A program made the translations under genes and the position numbers. The notes beneath the pieces are model-generated. The model had not been told where the DNA came from. It worked only from the letters and a program-made list of their open reading frames with translations, and made no database searches. 8,782 bases of DNA, from assembly GCA_009704065.1 (NCBI GenBank), contig WLEX01000036.1:1-8782 (forward strand). Direction: 5' to 3'. This document shows, piece by piece, positions 5,962-8,782 of the stretch (position 1 is its first letter; every line of letters begins with the position of its first letter). The DNA is from Actinomycetota bacterium. Its GTDB lineage: Bacteria > Actinomycetota > Acidimicrobiia > Acidimicrobiales > Ilumatobacteraceae.

Positions 5962-7821
5962 ATGGCAACACAGTCCCTGTACCGACGATTCCGACCTCGG
6001 AAGTTCTCTGAGCTGTACGGACAGGACCATATTGTCCGTGCCCTACGCAATGCGGTCATCAATAATCGCGAAGGCCAGGCCTATTTGTTCTCTGGCCCGA
6101 GGGGTACCGGCAAGACCACCACAGCCCGTATTTTGGCCAAAGTTCTTAACTGTGAAAACCCTGTCGACGGTGAACCGTGCTGTGTGTGCGATTCGTGCAA
6201 GGCAGTGGAAGCTGGCACTAGCTACGACGTTCTCGAGCTAGACGCGGCAAGCAACAACGGCGTTCAAGAAATTCGCGACATTATCGAAGCAGCGGCTCTC
6301 ACCAGTCCAGGTCGTCACCGAGTGTTTATTCTCGACGAAGTTCACATGCTTACTCGTGGAGCAGAGGCTGCATTACTGAAAACTCTCGAAGAGCCGCCCG
6401 AGCAAGTGGTGTTCGTGCTTGCCACCACCGATCCTCAAAAAGTTTCCGAAACTATTCGCAGCCGTGTTCAGCACTTGCAGTTTCATTTATTGCCTATTGC
6501 CGAACTCGATAAGTACGTTCGCTATGTCATCGCAGAAGCGAACCTCAATGTCGACGACGATGCAATTGAGCAAGTGTTGCGACAAGGTGGCGGCAGTGCT
6601 CGTGACACATTGTCTGCACTTGAAATTGTTGTATCTGGTGGTGGCGACCCAGAGGAAGCGTCGTACACCGAAGAGATTGTCGTCGCAATAATTAATCGTG
6701 ATCATGGCGGCGCGTTGGCTGCAGTTGCGCGCGCAATGCAACAAGGTCGAGATCCACATACATACGCTGAAGATGTTGTGCGCACCATGCGTGATTGTTT
6801 CTTGTCGATCATGTCACCGGAACTTGTTCAACTGCCTGCTGCGCGAGTGGCAGAGCTCACTACCTACGCACGTGACATGGGTGTACAACGCATTGTGCGC
6901 GTCATGGAAACCTTGGGCAGCACCATGGTGGAAATGCGTCATGCTCCCGATGCACGGTTGTTGCTCGAAGTTGCCGTGGTGCAACTTGCATCACCTGCAT
7001 TCGACGACAGCAACGAAAATCTTCTTGTTCGTATTTCCCAACTAGAAGAAGCAGTAAAGAATCTTCGTACAAACGGAATTGCTGCTGCAGTTCCTCCTGC
7101 GCCGGTTAATCCCGCAACAGGTCGCGCCAAAATCGGTGGGCTTGCAACTGCAGGCGCAGGCGCTCCCGCCCCTGCAGGTACTACTCCTCCTACGACGGCT
7201 CCAACAACTCAGACCAGTGGCGGAGTTTCCGAAGTTGTTGCAGGTGCTTCCGACGGAGATGGTGCTGAAGAAACATTGACGCCGAAGGCGGAAGTTTCTT
7301 CAGTCGCCGTCGCAGGAGGAGTAGCACCTGCAGTACCGACTCCTGCAGAAGCAACTGCGGTAGATCCGGCACAGGTATGGCCACAAATTACTGATGCGAT
7401 GAAAGGCCTTGCGAAGGCAATGTTCAAGCCTGCGGTGGTGGAATCGGTTGATGGCAAAAAAGTTGTTCTTCGTCTTCCTAACAACACACCGATGGCGCGT
7501 GCAAAAGAACAGTTACCCAATGTGGTGGCTGCAATGAAACAAGTGTGTGGAACTACATTCGCACTTACATTGGTACAAGCAGATCCCACTGCACCAGGTG
7601 GGATGAGTCGTCCTGTTATTGCAGAGCCAGCCAACATTGTGGAAGAGGTCGCAAATGATCCTTTCGCAGAAATCGATATGAACGAAACAACTGCAGTTCA
7701 TGATGCAGTCGATCCATTTCTCGATGCGCTCACTAGTTCATTCCCGGGCGGAAGCATCATCGATGATGAAAGTGACGACAACACACCTGTTGCACCAAAG
7801 TCACCACGCGGTAAGAAGTAA
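5962..7821 (+). CDS. dnaX: DNA polymerase III subunit gamma/tau
   Basis: Clamp-loader ATPase that opens and loads the beta clamp and organises the replisome. The 619 residues carry the full AAA+ set: N-terminal QSLYRRFRPRKFSELYGQDH, Walker A GPRGTGKT (45-52), the zinc Cys4 (C64, C73, C76, C79), LDAASNNGV (93-101), Walker B ILDEVH (123-128), sensor 1 LATTDPQK (153-160), the arginine-finger segment SRVQ (167-170; usually SRC) and sensor 2 GSARDTLS (211-218). The collar domain (about 240-365) is followed by an Ala/Pro/Thr-rich linker (about 373-467), a compact C-terminal domain (about 470-540, starting AQVWPQI) and an acidic tail with two DPF motifs. ATG 5962 is chosen over the upstream ATG 5905 because family N-termini begin here and AGGG (5950-5953) lies 8 bases before it. 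It is followed by recR after 3 bases. An A6G run at 7456-7462 is out of phase for a classical gamma frameshift, so one long product is expected. Confidence 0.97.
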   Translation: MATQSLYRRFRPRKFSELYGQDHIVRALRNAVINNREGQAYLFSGPRGTGKTTTARILAKVLNCENPVDGEPCCVCDSCKAVEAGTSYDVLELDAASNNGVQEIRDIIEAAALTSPGRHRVFILDEVHMLTRGAEAALLKTLEEPPEQVVFVLATTDPQKVSETIRSRVQHLQFHLLPIAELDKYVRYVIAEANLNVDDDAIEQVLRQGGGSARDTLSALEIVVSGGGDPEEASYTEEIVVAIINRDHGGALAAVARAMQQGRDPHTYAEDVVRTMRDCFLSIMSPELVQLPAARVAELTTYARDMGVQRIVRVMETLGSTMVEMRHAPDARLLLEVAVVQLASPAFDDSNENLLVRISQLEEAVKNLRTNGIAAAVPPAPVNPATGRAKIGGLATAGAGAPAPAGTTPPTTAPTTQTSGGVSEVVAGASDGDGAEETLTPKAEVSSVAVAGGVAPAVPTPAEATAVDPAQVWPQITDAMKGLAKAMFKPAVVESVDGKKVVLRLPNNTPMARAKEQLPNVVAAMKQVCGTTFALTLVQADPTAPGGMSRPVIAEPANIVEEVANDPFAEIDMNETTAVHDAVDPFLDALTSSFPGGSIIDDESDDNTPVAPKSPRGKK

Positions 7822-7824
7822 TTT

Positions 7825-8433
7825 GTGGCATCGCCATATACGCCACCAGTGCAACTACTCATCGACGAATTAGGCCGATTGCCCGGCATTGGTCCCCGTA
7901 GTGCACAGCGATTAGCGTTGCACCTCATCAAAGGTGACACCGAAGATGTCACGCGTCTTGCAAATGCATTAGTTGATGCAAAACAACGTGTTCGTTTTTG
8001 CGAACGATGCTTCAACTTGGCCGATGCAGAACTGTGCAACATCTGTTCCGACACAAAACGAGATAGCAGCATTGTGTGTGTTGTTGAAGATTCACGCGAT
8101 GTGGTTGCCATTGAGCGCACAGGTGAATTTCGCGGCCGGTATCACGTGCTGCTGGGCTTGATCGATCCGTTACAGGGCGTGAACCCAGAGCATCTGAAAG
8201 TTCGCGAGCTGATCACACGAATTCGCCCCGAGAATGTTGAAGAAGTTGTGGTGTGCACTAGCAACAACACAGAGGGCGACGTAACTGCCATGTATTTGGC
8301 ACGTTTACTGAATCCGCTGGGCGTCAACGTAACGCGATTAGCAAGTGGACTGCCCGTTGGCGGCGATATTGAATTCGCCGACGAAGTTACGTTGGGTCGC
8401 GCATTTGGCAATCGCCAAAAACTCGATAGCTAA
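7825..8433 (+). CDS. recR: Recombination mediator protein RecR
   Basis: RecR works with RecO (and RecF) to load RecA onto SSB-coated single-stranded DNA at gaps. The 202 residues equal the usual length. Seen in order: helix-hairpin-helix LGRLPGIGPRSAQRLALHL (16-34), zinc-finger cysteines C59, C62, C71 and C74, the Toprim start VCVVEDSRDVVAIE (84-97), DPLQG..P (114-121), the Toprim acidic segment NNTEGDVT (147-154), and the closing TRLASGLPVGGDIEFADEVTLGRAF region (170-194). Translation starts at GTG 7825, 3 bases after the dnaX stop, with only a weak purine tract (AAGAAG, 7813-7818) as ribosome site, so coupling to dnaX is likely. The ybaB/ebfC gene that commonly sits between dnaX and recR is absent here. 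Its TAA overlaps the stop codon of the convergent CLC-family gene. Confidence 0.97.
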   Translation: MASPYTPPVQLLIDELGRLPGIGPRSAQRLALHLIKGDTEDVTRLANALVDAKQRVRFCERCFNLADAELCNICSDTKRDSSIVCVVEDSRDVVAIERTGEFRGRYHVLLGLIDPLQGVNPEHLKVRELITRIRPENVEEVVVCTSNNTEGDVTAMYLARLLNPLGVNVTRLASGLPVGGDIEFADEVTLGRAFGNRQKLDS

Positions 8434-8780
8434 CTAGTTACTTCGCCCGACTTATGGGCTGAAACTTTTTGCGCGTTATAGATCCCGGTGTGGCCGCTGG
8501 TTGCGTATGCAGCAACACAAGCAACGGCAAACAGAATCGCTCCGTTTCCACCAAAGAGTTCAATTCCTAAGAGTGCACATGCAAGGGGGGTGTTGGCAGC
8601 TCCGGCAAGAACTGCAACGGAACCAACCATCGCAAACACTGCAACATTTGCTCCAATCTCATTGGCAAAGGTCGCACCTGCGAGTGCTCCCATTACAAAC
8701 AGCGGAATCACTTCACCGCCAACAAACCCTGATCCAATGGTGAGTGCCGTTAGCAGAAGTTTGATTTCAAAGTGTCCTGA
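8430..8780 (-). CDS. CLC-family anion transporter, C-terminal part, CLC-F-like (5' end beyond window)
   Basis: Only the last 116 codons are present; the frame stays open to the right edge, so the true start is off-window. It is the C-terminal membrane part of a CLC protein: KLLLTALTIGSGFVGGEVIP leads into PLFVMGALAG (helix N region), then VAVLAGAANTPLACALLGIELFG (helices O-P) and ATSGHTGIYNAQKV (helix R with the pore Tyr). Chloride-type CLCs have GGIFAP-like sequence at helix N. Here it is GGEVIP, with Glu23, Val24 and Ile25 in this fragment. The Glu and the Tyr101 are 78 residues apart, the same spacing I recall for Glu318 and Tyr396 in the Enterococcus casseliflavus fluoride/proton antiporter, so the fluoride-exporting CLC-F branch is the best guess. 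No cytoplasmic CBS domains follow. The filter region (GNNLI/GSGIP) that would decide is outside the window. Confidence 0.9.
   Translation of the reverse strand, partial: SGHFEIKLLLTALTIGSGFVGGEVIPLFVMGALAGATFANEIGANVAVFAMVGSVAVLAGAANTPLACALLGIELFGGNGAILFAVACVAAYATSGHTGIYNAQKVSAHKSGEVTS
8431..8440. other. Palindrome shared by convergent stop codons
   Basis: TAACTAGTTA is a perfect 10-base palindrome. Its left TAA (8431-8433) ends recR. On the other strand the CLC-family gene reads through it as GTA-ACT-AGT-TAG and ends at 8430, so the two genes overlap by four bases (8430-8433). Confidence 0.8.
8445..8470 (+). terminator. Weak candidate terminator for dnaX-recR
   Basis: Downstream of recR, inside the 3' end of the convergent gene, GCCC (8445-8448) can pair with GGGC (8456-8459) across a 7-base loop. 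A run of five T follows at 8466-8470. The stem is only 4 pairs and the T-run is 6 bases away, so this is a poor intrinsic terminator. Rho-dependent or convergent termination is as likely. Confidence 0.2.
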
Positions 8781-8782
8781 TG

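Noticed and set aside
7080..7350. Cluster of CTGCAG hexamers in dnaX
   Set aside because: They come from repeated Pro-Ala-Gly/Val codons in the low-complexity linker and show no regular spacing that would suggest a binding array.
7456..7462. A6G run (AAAAAAG) in dnaX, like the E. coli gamma-product frameshift heptamer
   Set aside because: The reading frame is AAA-AAA-G, not A-AAA-AAG, so tandem -1 slippage is out of phase. It also lies late (codons 499-500), inside the C-terminal domain rather than before it. Transcriptional slippage on six A's is possible but unsupported.
1..8782. CRISPR array, insertion sequence, attachment site or tRNA
   Set aside because: I scanned for spaced direct repeats, transposase motifs, terminal inverted repeats and tRNA-like cloverleaf sequence and found none.

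Overview
The window looks like a stretch of an actinobacterial chromosome of moderate GC content. The best lineage guess is class Acidimicrobiia (Ilumatobacter/acIV-like). Three things point there: an acyl-CoA carboxylase beta subunit with a small epsilon subunit, which is an actinobacterial trait; Thr/Pro 'TTTxP' low-complexity linkers in an exported protein; and the DnaX architecture. No sequence search was run, so the taxonomy is inference. There are no RNA genes, CRISPR arrays or insertion sequences that I can see. Nine protein genes fill almost all of the window, and there is no gene-free stretch longer than about 100 bases.

Left block, minus strand, read from 5866 down to 1. First comes an exported CopC/CopD-type membrane fusion (5866-4001). 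A gap of about 50-75 bases follows, holding a possible promoter and an inverted repeat. Then comes a tightly packed five-gene run: acyl-CoA carboxylase beta subunit (start 3927, or GTG 3951), an RDD-family membrane protein (2383-1928), a 65-residue acyl-CoA carboxylase epsilon subunit (1931-1734), a cytoplasmic metallophosphoesterase (1731-715), and a CaiB/BaiF family III CoA-transferase (709 to beyond base 1). Spacings within this run are 2 bases, a 4-base ATGA overlap, 2 bases and 5 bases, so it reads as one operon. Carboxylase plus CoA-transferase suggests acyl-CoA (branched or short-chain acid) metabolism. What the RDD protein and the phosphoesterase do there is unknown.

Right block, plus strand: dnaX (5962-7821; DNA polymerase III gamma/tau, the clamp-loader subunit) and recR (GTG 7825-8433; recombinational repair) are 3 bases apart. 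The ybaB/ebfC gene often found between them is missing. dnaX and copCD diverge from a 95-base intergenic region. At the right edge, the 3' end of a CLC-family anion transporter (minus strand, 8780-8430) converges on recR, and their stop codons overlap inside a 10-base palindrome. Its surviving residues (GGE-V-x-P and a Tyr exactly 78 residues later) fit the fluoride/proton antiporter (CLC-F) branch better than chloride channels.

Most of the window is housekeeping, and I see no convincing new defence or mobile system. The points most worth a second look are the small epsilon gene hidden in a longer open frame and split from accD by an RDD gene, the CopC domain that has lost its copper ligands, the CLC-F signature with an unusual Ile, the non-Asp specificity residue of the carboxylase, and the putative control region before accD.
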